Source: an uncultured Acetatifactor sp.
Lineage (GTDB): Bacteria > Bacillota > Clostridia > Lachnospirales > Lachnospiraceae
NCBI GenBank assembly: GCA_934394515.1
Contig: CAKRRU010000001.1
Coordinates: 1 to 64,000, forward strand
DNA: 64,000 nucleotides
Reading direction: 5' to 3'
Shown: piece by piece, positions 42,547 to 51,698 of the stretch
Layout: each line of letters begins with the position of its first letter
Numbering within the stretch: position 1 is the first letter of the stretch
Program-made: the position numbers and the translations under genes
The notes under the pieces: model-generated
What the model saw: the letters and a program-made list of their open reading frames with translations, nothing else
What the model was told of the DNA's origin: nothing
Databases searched by the model: none

Positions 42547-45056
42547 TAATCCGTCCCCCCTTTCAGTTTTTCCAAAAGCTGCTCTACCGTGGCTTCCATG
42601 CCCTCTGTAACGCAGACAGCATACTCCGTTCCCTCTATGTAGATCACACTACAGCCGAAATATTTGCTGCCAGCTTCCTCCGGAATATATGCCACATTGC
42701 CCTGTAGTACCGTCTCCGAAGACATCTGCTCTATGGTGCCGTCGGTAAGTCTTACCTCGCTGCTTCCCACACTGTAGCGGTAGGTTTTGCCACTGCCGGA
42801 AAGCACCGCATCTCTTCTGCTTGCACTGTATATGTATCTGAAATCTGTCACCCTGCCGATGGTCTGTGCGGAGATGTATTTCTCTGCTCCCGAACCGGAG
42901 TATCTGACAAACAAGTTCTTATTTCCATTCCTCATACAGTCCACAGCCAGAGTCCCCGCCAGCGTTGCCGCTTCCGAAGAGCCCTCGGCTCCAAACAGGC
43001 CAAGTGCTCCAAGCACCGCCGCCTGATCCTTGTCATTCATGTTATCAAAAGAATCCCCCAACGCACTTTCAAGCAGGGCAAGGAGTTCGTCTCCGGTCAG
43101 TCCGAAGCCGTCTGCCGCATTCCCGCTCTCCGTGCTGTTTCCACTTCCCTGTACCTGCTGCAATGCGGAGCTCAATGCATTCCTGACATCGTCCGAGGCA
43201 TCTGTGCCGATACTTGACATGAGATCTTTCAGAGCATCTTCCTCTCCCAGTGCTGCCAGTGCATCCACTGCCTCGACAATGCCGCTCATATCACCCTCTG
43301 CCAGCTTTTTCTTGGCATTATTCTGTATCTTGGCTGCGTTGACCGTCCTCGTCTTGTCTCCCAACTGGGTCATAGCCTTCGCCCGATCCACTGCGGAGCT
43401 GCTGTTCAGCTGGGCAGCCAGCCGCTGTTCCTCTGCTGCGATCTCCACATCAATAGCATCCAGCATGGCATCATATTTTTTGGCAAGTCCCAGATCGTTC
43501 TTGTCCAGTGCCGCATCTCTGAGTGTCTGTGTATTCTCCTTATCGCTCTCCAGCCCGGAAAGTGTGGAGCGCATACTGCTGTCACCGTCGATCACTCCCT
43601 GAGCAAGCTGCTGAAGTTCCAACAGACAGGCATCTACTCCCAACTGTGCATTTTCCGCATAGGCATCATCACTTATATTGCTATAGCAATTCCCGATTTC
43701 CTCTATCTTGCTAAACAGATAGTCCACCGCTTCCTGACTGCCCATACGCTCTGTCTTTGCCTCAAGCAGAAACTGGTATTCATTAGAGATCTTATCCTGC
43801 TCCGTCTTCTGGAGTTCCAGAAGTTTGTCACATGCTTCTTTGCTCTTTCCCTGGGATACCGCTGCATTGTATTCCTGTCCTGCACCGGAAGAGAATGCAC
43901 TCTTAAGCCTTTCTTCTGCCTTAGGGATCAGCTCCTGTTCCAGAAGTGTAAGTTCCTTGTCCTTATCCTTGATCATGGAATCTTTGATGCTGTACAGATT
44001 TTTCAATTTCAGCAGTTCCTCTTCCAGATCGGTATTTCCGCCCGCCGCTTTCTCCAAAATGCTCATACACAGCGTATATTCTGTCTCTCCGAGAACCGTT
44101 CCGTCATTTGCAATTTGATTGCCGCTATGGGTGATATAGCTGGATTCACAACTCTCCATCGCCGTTCCCACCGCATCCGAGAGATCCGCACTCGCCACGA
44201 ACTGTTCATCATTGTAATTTTCCTTATGGTAAGCAGAACCTCCCAGAAGTGACTGCAGCTGATTCAGTCTGCTGTCCTCCGCCTCCATCAGCTGATAGAA
44301 GACTTCTGCCCGGCGCTTTGCGTCAATCTTTCCCATCAGTGTATACAGGATCTCCGCCTGTTCACTCTTTTCCTGCTGTTGCAGCCCGTTGTAGACTCCT
44401 TGTAAGAGATTGATCTGCCTGTCGCATTCATCCGTCACAGTGTTTCTGAGATTCAGTCCGAAAAAATCCTTCAGCTGATCATAAATGTATCTGTCTGCTC
44501 CCTCTGTTTCCGAAGTGTAAGTGTTGTCATACCGGTTCCGCAATGCTTCCAGCTCCGGGAGCCGATACAGATCATAGGGGGAGGGCTGGTCAAAAATGCA
44601 GACCGACTCACTGTTCTTCGCACTGTGTGCGATACCGTCCGCCCCCACATAGAACGTCACCCAGAGATCGTCCAGTTCCGCAGTTTCCACAGGCTCTGCC
44701 GCATCCGTGATATCTGCCAGTCCTTCTGCGGAAGAAATGTCGAACCATTCACCGTTTGCCAGCTCCGATTTATAGTAAATGTTATACTGACCGGAATCTT
44801 CCGCACTCTCCTGTGCCTTTTCATACAATTCATCCGTCATGGCAGTCATATGGATCAGATAGGTTCCAATGAACAGGGTACCGTTTTCCACCGTATTTGT
44901 GAGTGAAAAAGTACTGTACTTTACTGCCGTTGATTCGTCCAGCACCGCATAGGCATTGATCTGGCTGTATTCCAGTCCACCCATAATACCTAACAGTGCT
45001 GCCAGAACTCCGGCAAATATTCTAAGCCTCTTCTTTTTCCCTTTCTTCATACTCAT
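42546..45056 (-). CDS. Secreted coiled-coil protein of the CIS envelope module
   Basis: In this 836-aa protein a basic N-terminus and hydrophobic core (residues 12-27) form a signal peptide with an A-Y-A cleavage site near 37. Residues 60-170 look strand-rich, and about 180-620 form long helices and coiled coils. A Gly/Ser-rich linker (near 635-700) leads to a C-terminal strand-rich domain of about 120 residues (SAQTIGRVTDFRYIYSASRR, then VLQGNVAYIP) that resembles the wall-associated domains often fused to copper amine oxidase-like N-domains. It is probably located outside the membrane. The stop overlaps the terminator start. Confidence 0.7.
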   Translation of the reverse strand: MSMKKGKKKRLRIFAGVLAALLGIMGGLEYSQINAYAVLDESTAVKYSTFSLTNTVENGTLFIGTYLIHMTAMTDELYEKAQESAEDSGQYNIYYKSELANGEWFDISSAEGLADITDAAEPVETAELDDLWVTFYVGADGIAHSAKNSESVCIFDQPSPYDLYRLPELEALRNRYDNTYTSETEGADRYIYDQLKDFFGLNLRNTVTDECDRQINLLQGVYNGLQQQEKSEQAEILYTLMGKIDAKRRAEVFYQLMEAEDSRLNQLQSLLGGSAYHKENYNDEQFVASADLSDAVGTAMESCESSYITHSGNQIANDGTVLGETEYTLCMSILEKAAGGNTDLEEELLKLKNLYSIKDSMIKDKDKELTLLEQELIPKAEERLKSAFSSGAGQEYNAAVSQGKSKEACDKLLELQKTEQDKISNEYQFLLEAKTERMGSQEAVDYLFSKIEEIGNCYSNISDDAYAENAQLGVDACLLELQQLAQGVIDGDSSMRSTLSGLESDKENTQTLRDAALDKNDLGLAKKYDAMLDAIDVEIAAEEQRLAAQLNSSSAVDRAKAMTQLGDKTRTVNAAKIQNNAKKKLAEGDMSGIVEAVDALAALGEEDALKDLMSSIGTDASDDVRNALSSALQQVQGSGNSTESGNAADGFGLTGDELLALLESALGDSFDNMNDKDQAAVLGALGLFGAEGSSEAATLAGTLAVDCMRNGNKNLFVRYSGSGAEKYISAQTIGRVTDFRYIYSASRRDAVLSGSGKTYRYSVGSSEVRLTDGTIEQMSSETVLQGNVAYIPEEAGSKYFGCSVIYIEGTEYAVCVTEGMEATVEQLLEKLKGGTD

Positions 45057-45079
45057 TCACCAAGCCTTTCTGCAGACTT

Positions 45080-47146
45080 TCAGCCTTCTGTGCTGTTTTC
45101 CATAAGCTTATTGCCCGCAGTCTCAAAGTGCCCTTCATATATCTTATTTTTTGATGCATCATAAAACTCAATTTTCAGATCGGCAATGTCATTCTCCAGA
45201 AGGCTCAAATACCGGAAGCTCTTCTCTGTACTATAGTAGCTGTCCCCTGTCAGATACACTCCATCAGAGGTGCTGATCCTATAATAAGTGATCTCTTTAT
45301 CCTGTCTTGGAGATAACTTCACTGTTGCGATCCCCGTAGCCGCATTGACCGTGAGCACATACTCTCCAAGCTCTCTGTCCCTGCTTCCGCCGACAGCCGC
45401 ATACTGGCTGACGATCTGCAATTCGCCGCTCTGTTGGGACGGGTCGATCTCACAGTCATCGACAAACTCTGTATCGTTATAAAACCGGATAAAGGCCTTA
45501 TCAATACTCTCTGTCGTGAGCGCCAGATGACGAATGCTCTTATCGATCTCCGTCCGCTCTCCGATCTGTTTTCCGTCGCACCAGAGTTCAAAATGCGTGA
45601 CTTCCACGCCGAAATCATCCGGAATATAGACATTCAGCCGGAACTGCTCCTGCTCGACAATCGATTCCATATAATAATATGCACCATTTTCGTACTCTGT
45701 CTCCACATAGCTGTTGCCTTCGCCTCCTGCCTTGAGGTCTGCACCGGCGTTTGCAAGTAGTATGGACACACCTCCGCAGGTAAGGCGGTCAAAAGAATAC
45801 AGTGCCTTGGTGTAATCGGCTAATGCGGAGAACATCTCATTCTGCAGTTCCTCGTAGTCTTCCTTTTCCGTTGTGAATTCCTCGTTTGTCAGTTCACCCA
45901 GCTTATTCAGGCTCTCTGCGGCCGTCAGCGATTTTTCCGCTTTGTTCACCGCCTCCACTGCTGCGAGATAAGCATTACGCAGGGAGACGTAGTTTTCAAA
46001 GGTATCTGTCACTTCATCCGTCAGATCCTTCTGCGCATTCTCACGCTCAAGTCTTGCATCCTCGTATTCCAACGCAGCTTCATACAGGGCATATGGCTCA
46101 TCCTCCACATAACGGATGCCAGAAATCGCTCCCTTGAACCATTCCTTGGGAATTCTGATAAACAGGATTTTCTTCTTTCCCTGCCATGGTTCATCTATCT
46201 TCTGCAAAAAAACTTCATATGCACTCTTAAATGCTTTCTTGTTCACCTTTGACCCGGCATACACCTGATTCACATAGCCCGAAATATAGTTCATTTTGTT
46301 GCCGTACTGTCCGCTCATCAGATTATAATTGGTTCGGAGGCTGATCAGTGCAGTACTCTCAGACATACATACATCATAATAACTCTGGTCATGATCCAGC
46401 GTATATTGTATCAGATCCTGCAGCTGTATTCTTGAGATTTCCGCAGACACAAAAGGATTCTCAAAACTGTATCCCGTTGTCACGTCCATGCCGATTGCAT
46501 CCGACAGCTTTTTCTTAATCTGTTCATAAGAGCGTCTGTCCTCGGCTATCTTGTTCTGCAGGGAAGTAATATTGGTATTCAGTATATCAATATCGTTCTG
46601 GCTGGCTTCACCGAATTTCAGCTTCGCCTTATCCTTGACCAGCTGTTCTTCGAACACAGCCAGCCGGCTTTCGTTAAATCTTATGGACTCCTCCAGTACC
46701 ACAACATCCACGAAAAGTGTGCTGACCTTTTCATATTCCTCCAACACCACATCAGTCAGCTGATGCTCCAATGAGTCGATCTCACTCTGAATCTCTATCG
46801 GTTTGAACTGGAATTCATACGCCTCAGACAGATCCGGTTTCGTTGGGAACTTGAAAGATAACAAAGGCGACCACCGGAAGGTGGACATATTCTTCTGCTT
46901 CTCCCGGATGGACCGGTATGCCTGGCTGAGAGATGCCTGTTTTACCGAAAGCTGGCTCTCTACCTTCTCATAGGAATCGCTGTTAGCCACCGCAAGCTTT
47001 TTCGCCTCTGTAAGTGACAGAGTTTTCGCCTCTGCTGCCTTACAGTTCAGGGGAGCCATGCTCCAGCCCGCCGGGATAATCATACAGACTGCCAGAAGGA
47101 GCGTCAATGTTCTGTTTTTGATCCCTGTCAGTCTGTTTTTCTTCAT
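45080..47146 (-). CDS. Secreted TolC-like coiled-coil protein
   Basis: This 688-aa protein has a signal peptide (1-37, hydrophobic TLLLAVCMIIPAGW, end CKAAEA). Residues 40-460 follow the outer-membrane-factor (TolC/OEP) layout: LSLTEAKKLAVANSDSYE, long helices, KLKFGEASQNDIDILNTNI and a repeat of the helix pair ending KLGELTNEEFTTEKEDY. Residues 480-688 are strand-rich and not part of TolC. A monoderm has no outer membrane, so the helical barrel may cross the wall instead. The start overlaps the MORN gene stop (TGATG), which indicates coupling. Confidence 0.75.
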   Translation of the reverse strand: MKKNRLTGIKNRTLTLLLAVCMIIPAGWSMAPLNCKAAEAKTLSLTEAKKLAVANSDSYEKVESQLSVKQASLSQAYRSIREKQKNMSTFRWSPLLSFKFPTKPDLSEAYEFQFKPIEIQSEIDSLEHQLTDVVLEEYEKVSTLFVDVVVLEESIRFNESRLAVFEEQLVKDKAKLKFGEASQNDIDILNTNITSLQNKIAEDRRSYEQIKKKLSDAIGMDVTTGYSFENPFVSAEISRIQLQDLIQYTLDHDQSYYDVCMSESTALISLRTNYNLMSGQYGNKMNYISGYVNQVYAGSKVNKKAFKSAYEVFLQKIDEPWQGKKKILFIRIPKEWFKGAISGIRYVEDEPYALYEAALEYEDARLERENAQKDLTDEVTDTFENYVSLRNAYLAAVEAVNKAEKSLTAAESLNKLGELTNEEFTTEKEDYEELQNEMFSALADYTKALYSFDRLTCGGVSILLANAGADLKAGGEGNSYVETEYENGAYYYMESIVEQEQFRLNVYIPDDFGVEVTHFELWCDGKQIGERTEIDKSIRHLALTTESIDKAFIRFYNDTEFVDDCEIDPSQQSGELQIVSQYAAVGGSRDRELGEYVLTVNAATGIATVKLSPRQDKEITYYRISTSDGVYLTGDSYYSTEKSFRYLSLLENDIADLKIEFYDASKNKIYEGHFETAGNKLMENSTEG

Positions 47147-48366
47147 CAGGCTTCTCCTTCTGCCTCCGTAATACTGTAATAGGAAAATGTTCCCTGCTGA
47201 TCCTGTCCCACAAAGGTATAAATCAGACCGTTTTTCTCAAAGGAATAGAGAAATACTTCCTTCTCCCCGTCATAATCCGTCACACGATAATAATCGTCAT
47301 AAATGTGTTCCGTTACCACATCGGTCGACATGCCGCCGGACAACTGGCTGTAGCACACCGCCTCCGGCATCGTGATCAGCGATTTTCCATCATAATTCTC
47401 CGAACCGAAATAGCTTTTCAGTTCTTCTATGGTGCTGAACTTTTCCGTTCCCACAGGGAAGCTGTCCCGCAGCACATAGACGGTTCCAACCTTGATAGCA
47501 CCGTCCAATGCATTGGTATCCTGTGTCCCTGCATAGACTGCATCAATATCCTTCATGACAACCACAAAATTCTCGTCATCCTCGTACAGATCCCGCTTTC
47601 CGGTATAAGCCTTGGAGGCCTCTGCGGTAGTCTTTCCCAGGAAATCACTGTAGACGATCTGATCCTTCGTAAAATTTCCCTGAAAAATCACATTATTGCC
47701 TCCGTCATACAGAACGCCCTCTCCTTCCATCATTCCCTGCGAAAATTCGCCGTTATACCAGAGAGAGCCGTTGTCTCTATACAGTTTTCCCGTACCCTGA
47801 TACAAATTATTACTGAACTGGCCCTGATAGTGCATAACACCGTCGTCATAATACTGCGTGCCTGTGCCCTCATAGCAGTTCTTTTCAAACTGCCCCTGAT
47901 ACACCATCACCCCGGTCCGGTTATAAAGCTGACCGTTTCCTGTTACATATCCTTTCTCCACATCTCCTTCGTAGGCGAGATAACCGCCTTCTCCGGTGAT
48001 CTGTATGCGTCCCTCCGCAAAACGCAGGAGTAGTGAATCATAGCTGTATTTCTTAATCTCCGTTCCACTGGTGCTGGTTCCTCTGATCAGATTTAAGTTT
48101 ACCAGATAGATAAGACTCAGGGTCGTTATGACGACCGCTATCGCAAAGGCAAGACGTTTGCTGACCAGCCAGCCGAAGACCTCGTAATAATCCTTTTTGT
48201 CTCTCGGCCTGACATTGAAAATCCGCGAAAAGAACCCCCGGATGCGTGCCACGACCCTTGTTTTAATGAAGCTCCAACTGGTCCATAATTTGATTTTGGT
48301 GAATATCGGTGTGATCTTCGCCGTCAGCGATGCCCATAAAACCTGAAAAATGTTATTGCTTTTCAT
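47146..48366 (-). CDS. Membrane protein with MORN repeats
   Basis: In this 406-aa protein residues 1-70 are basic and cytoplasmic. One membrane helix (about 72-93, AFAIAVVITTLSLIYLV) is followed by six or so MORN repeats (about 115-245), each with a YEGxxxxxGYxxGxGxLY-type pattern such as YQGQFEKNCYEGTG and YQGQFSNNLYQGTG. The C-terminal part is mixed alpha/beta. MORN repeats usually bind lipids or partner proteins. It is encoded between the sensor protein and the TolC-like protein and probably forms an envelope complex with them. The ATG at 48366 follows AGAGGA. Confidence 0.8.
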   Translation of the reverse strand: MKSNNIFQVLWASLTAKITPIFTKIKLWTSWSFIKTRVVARIRGFFSRIFNVRPRDKKDYYEVFGWLVSKRLAFAIAVVITTLSLIYLVNLNLIRGTSTSGTEIKKYSYDSLLLRFAEGRIQITGEGGYLAYEGDVEKGYVTGNGQLYNRTGVMVYQGQFEKNCYEGTGTQYYDDGVMHYQGQFSNNLYQGTGKLYRDNGSLWYNGEFSQGMMEGEGVLYDGGNNVIFQGNFTKDQIVYSDFLGKTTAEASKAYTGKRDLYEDDENFVVVMKDIDAVYAGTQDTNALDGAIKVGTVYVLRDSFPVGTEKFSTIEELKSYFGSENYDGKSLITMPEAVCYSQLSGGMSTDVVTEHIYDDYYRVTDYDGEKEVFLYSFEKNGLIYTFVGQDQQGTFSYYSITEAEGEA

Positions 48367-48379
48367 AAAGCTTCATCCT

Positions 48380-50797
48380 CTAATCATAATGCAATCCACA
48401 GTCGATGGTTTCGCCATGTACCTCATTCAAATGTTTCTCGCAGGTAAACAGATACCACTTTGCAATCCTGTCATCCGGCAGTTCCCGCAAAAGCTCCGAG
48501 AACGTACTTCTCGCCAGATAGAAATCATACTGATAAAACAGCTGCAATGCCTGTTCAAATTTTTCCTTCATCCGAAGCTTTGCCATGCGTTCCCTGTTCG
48601 GACACGCATCCAGTACTTCATACAGCTTTACCTGTCCGCCGTTTGCACTGATATATCCCAGATAGCGGGTGTCCTTATCCCCGCATCCGCTCTGCATGAT
48701 TTCCTCCGTCACCACAATGCGGAGCCCCATGGCTCCAAACCATGCGGCATATTCGTCCTGATGAAACTCATCTTTAGTGTCCAGAAACGGGAAACACTGG
48801 GTCTCCGTTCCCGCAACGCCGTATATAAACTGTGAGTGGAACAGGAAGACAGTGGCCGGTATGTAGTTCCGGCATGCATTCTCCGGAAAATCTCTGATCA
48901 GATCCACAGCAAACTGAACCGTATCTCCTTTTTCAGTGGGAAACAACAGTTTCAGTACCGACAGTCTGGCATCGCTGGATACCGTGATTCCTCCCTGTTT
49001 GCGCTGTCTTCTTTCGAGTGCCTCCAGAAAGCGGTTGCGGTTCTCAAGAGTTGTATCTTTCCCCGCCGGATCGATCCCTACGATTGCCATGCTGCCCGCA
49101 AGCCTTCTTTCATCGCCGCTTGCTACTTCCATGATGGAATTTTTCTCCAGCAGTTTCTCGATATTCTTGGGTGCAAACCGATAATATGCTTCAAAAATCT
49201 GAAGTTTACTGTAATTCATCTTCTTCAGTGTTTTGTCCGTCTCATTGATGCTGTTCCACATGCTCTCCATATCTTTGCCATGTACATCCGGACGTTCAAT
49301 ATCCTCACTGCCGCCGGCAACCCGGAGCATTACGTTCCGCAGCTTCTCAATATCCCTGGACTGGGCGGTCAGAAAAGCAATCCCAAGCACACTCAGTATC
49401 ACATAAACCACTAATCCGGCCAGGCTGTCCCTGATGAGAACATCTCTCCACTGGTAAAGTATGAAATTCGTGGAAAGCACCCCCATCAGTGCATAACCAT
49501 CCTGCGCTGTCGGCATACTTCCGAGGAAATATTCCCTCTCCCCGATCTTCACTTCTGTTGACAGGTATTTTCCTTCGTTAACAGCGCAGATAGCCAGCTG
49601 CTGTGCCGCATCCGTGTAAAGTTCTGCGATGGGACGTCCGTTCCAGATGCCCGTACCCGCAATGATTGTCCCGTCGTTTACACGCACAAGACATACCTCA
49701 CGAAAATACGCCGATACGTCTTTACCGTAGACCAGTTTTTTCATTTCATAATCCTGCTTATAATAAGCCCCCGAAGTATGATATTCCTGCATATCTTCCG
49801 GAACTGCCTCCTGGAAAGCTTCGTTATCAGCCATTTCCTTCAGATATACCGTTGAAAGTTCTTTGCATTTATCCGCTTCCTTCCTGTATTCCATACAAAA
49901 AGCAAACAGAACATTCCCCGCCACAAGGAGCAGCAGCACTGCTTCCATCGCTGCAATCATGCAGATCAGTCTGCTCTTTTTCTGCAGGATATTCTCTACA
50001 ATAACGAGGAGCAGCAGACCGGAAAACAGAATCACCACATACCGGAATATCAATTCCATATGGCTGCCCAGATACTGTTTCACCGTACAGTGTCTTCCCT
50101 GAAACAGTGCAATCATCTCTGCATCCGGCACAAAGTTCTCGGCACCCGATCCGTCATCCAGATAGAGAAGCATCTTTCCCCTCTGGTATCTCGCCTGCAG
50201 GATTGCTCTGCCATCCGCCGTAGCAGTCATTGTCACCTGTTCAACAGTCAACGGTTCCTCTGCTTTCTCCGTTTCTTCTGCTGTATTTTGACTTTCCTCT
50301 CTGGGTATGCGGTATACGGATGCACTTTTCCCGTTTCCATCCACAGTTGTCAGATAATATCCACCATCATCTGCGCTGAATCCCGTCAGTCTGCCATATC
50401 CCTCCAGCCTGATCGGCAGGCTGCGCAAGATCCATGTTAGATCCTGCGTATATTCTACAATCCTGTACTGATTCCCGGACACTCCATCCTCTGTGTACCA
50501 CCCTTCCATCAGAACCGATATATTTTCTCCTGCCAGAATACCGGCGCACCGGTATCCATTCCCGGCACCGTCCGCCTCAACGACTGTCGTTACTTCTCCG
50601 TCGTCCGCAATGCGGTACAGCTTCGCTGTTCCGTCCGAATTGTCCGTGGCATACAAAAACGGCTCTGCATGTACCATATGCGTATCCGACACATATCCCG
50701 CCGGATTGAGGTAACCGTGCCAGCAGTCCGTAACACCAATGGCCACCAGTATGGCGATCCAGATACAGTTGATGATAATACCTACTTTTTTCTTCAT
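48380..50797 (-). CDS. Multi-domain membrane sensor with degenerate class III cyclase domain
   Basis: This is an 805-aa protein. I place the start at the ATG at 50797; a TTG 18 nt upstream is possible. One helix at 6-24 leads to a strand-rich external domain (35-240), two helices (about 250-300), a Cache-like external domain (about 305-445) and a fourth helix (about 458-478) with a HAMP-like segment. Residues about 535-730 follow class III nucleotide cyclases (RFAPKNIEKLLEKNSIMEVASGDER at the start, YLGYISANGGQVKLYEVL at the end, each read in part). The metal-binding FxDIxGFT motif is replaced by VGIDPAGK, so catalysis is unlikely. A helical TPR-like tail ends it. Confidence 0.75.
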   Translation of the reverse strand: MKKKVGIIINCIWIAILVAIGVTDCWHGYLNPAGYVSDTHMVHAEPFLYATDNSDGTAKLYRIADDGEVTTVVEADGAGNGYRCAGILAGENISVLMEGWYTEDGVSGNQYRIVEYTQDLTWILRSLPIRLEGYGRLTGFSADDGGYYLTTVDGNGKSASVYRIPREESQNTAEETEKAEEPLTVEQVTMTATADGRAILQARYQRGKMLLYLDDGSGAENFVPDAEMIALFQGRHCTVKQYLGSHMELIFRYVVILFSGLLLLVIVENILQKKSRLICMIAAMEAVLLLLVAGNVLFAFCMEYRKEADKCKELSTVYLKEMADNEAFQEAVPEDMQEYHTSGAYYKQDYEMKKLVYGKDVSAYFREVCLVRVNDGTIIAGTGIWNGRPIAELYTDAAQQLAICAVNEGKYLSTEVKIGEREYFLGSMPTAQDGYALMGVLSTNFILYQWRDVLIRDSLAGLVVYVILSVLGIAFLTAQSRDIEKLRNVMLRVAGGSEDIERPDVHGKDMESMWNSINETDKTLKKMNYSKLQIFEAYYRFAPKNIEKLLEKNSIMEVASGDERRLAGSMAIVGIDPAGKDTTLENRNRFLEALERRQRKQGGITVSSDARLSVLKLLFPTEKGDTVQFAVDLIRDFPENACRNYIPATVFLFHSQFIYGVAGTETQCFPFLDTKDEFHQDEYAAWFGAMGLRIVVTEEIMQSGCGDKDTRYLGYISANGGQVKLYEVLDACPNRERMAKLRMKEKFEQALQLFYQYDFYLARSTFSELLRELPDDRIAKWYLFTCEKHLNEVHGETIDCGLHYD

Positions 50798-50818
50798 ATA
50801 ATCTAAAGTCTCCAATAT

Positions 50819-51667
50819 CTACTTGTATCTCAGGTTCTCGGTACCGATTACCTTAAAGCTGTTCATAAACAGTCTGAGCCACGGCGCATCCCCGAAAATC
50901 AGTTGTGCAAGAAACGTCACCCCCACGATCAGTGCCAGGAAGATACATATAATAAAAAGAATCCGAAACAGTGTGTCCCTGTACGCCATTATCCAGGCAG
51001 TCATTCTGGTGCGAATTCCTCTCTTTTCCTTCGAGACCGCAGCAATCCTGATGTCTTTATACAATTCGCTGAACTCGCTGTAGCTTCTTTTCTCTATTTT
51101 CTTTTTCAGCAGGGTATAACTTACCGCTTTCTGAGGGGCCTTCGGTTTTAAAAGCTCCAACAGTATTCTTGCACACTGTACGGTGCATTCCTTCTCGGTG
51201 ATTTTGGGGTCGATCTGGGCAAGATCAATCTGATAGCTCAGAAAGACGGAATCATCCTTGGCAAGGTGGATCTGATTCTGTTGCAGCATGAGATACAACA
51301 TAGGATAGGGAATCCCCTCCATCATACATGTGAGAATCAGATGAATGCAGATATCCTCGCACTTCGAAAGAGGAAACCTCTCTCCTGCATAAAACGCCGT
51401 CAGCGGTCGTTCCATCTTATAAGGAAAGACCATACAGAAACCACCGTTCCAGGAAAAATTCGCCACGCAGGCTCTCTTCCGGTTCTCACTGCTGTGTTCA
51501 AAGGACTCGAGAACCTGCTTGACGATCGTGTGATCCTTGATGAGTAACAGCGTATACAGGCTGCCTGCATCCGAATTCAGATCCCTGCAGACAAGCACAT
51601 CATTTGCTGCACTTTTCCGTACAATACGAACCGTATTCAGTTGCATTCCCTGGGATTCATAAATCAT
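50819..51667 (-). CDS. Membrane protein with possible pseudokinase-like N-terminal domain
   Basis: In this 282-aa protein residues 1-210 are soluble, with a kinase-lobe-like run (VLVCRDLNSDAG, LYTLLLIKD, then LMLQQNQIHLAKDDSVFLSYQIDL). The last run resembles a catalytic-loop to DFG segment without the catalytic residues. Residues about 235-258 form one membrane helix (ILFIICIFLALIVGVTFLA), followed by a short tail outside. The layout recalls EssB-type pseudokinases of type VII systems, but similarity is only by layout. The ribosome site of the ATG at 51667 is weak; the ATG at 51646 is an alternative. Confidence 0.6.
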   Translation of the reverse strand: MIYESQGMQLNTVRIVRKSAANDVLVCRDLNSDAGSLYTLLLIKDHTIVKQVLESFEHSSENRKRACVANFSWNGGFCMVFPYKMERPLTAFYAGERFPLSKCEDICIHLILTCMMEGIPYPMLYLMLQQNQIHLAKDDSVFLSYQIDLAQIDPKITEKECTVQCARILLELLKPKAPQKAVSYTLLKKKIEKRSYSEFSELYKDIRIAAVSKEKRGIRTRMTAWIMAYRDTLFRILFIICIFLALIVGVTFLAQLIFGDAPWLRLFMNSFKVIGTENLRYK

Positions 51668-51698
51668 CTCTGTTATGCGTACTCCTTATCTGCCGGAA

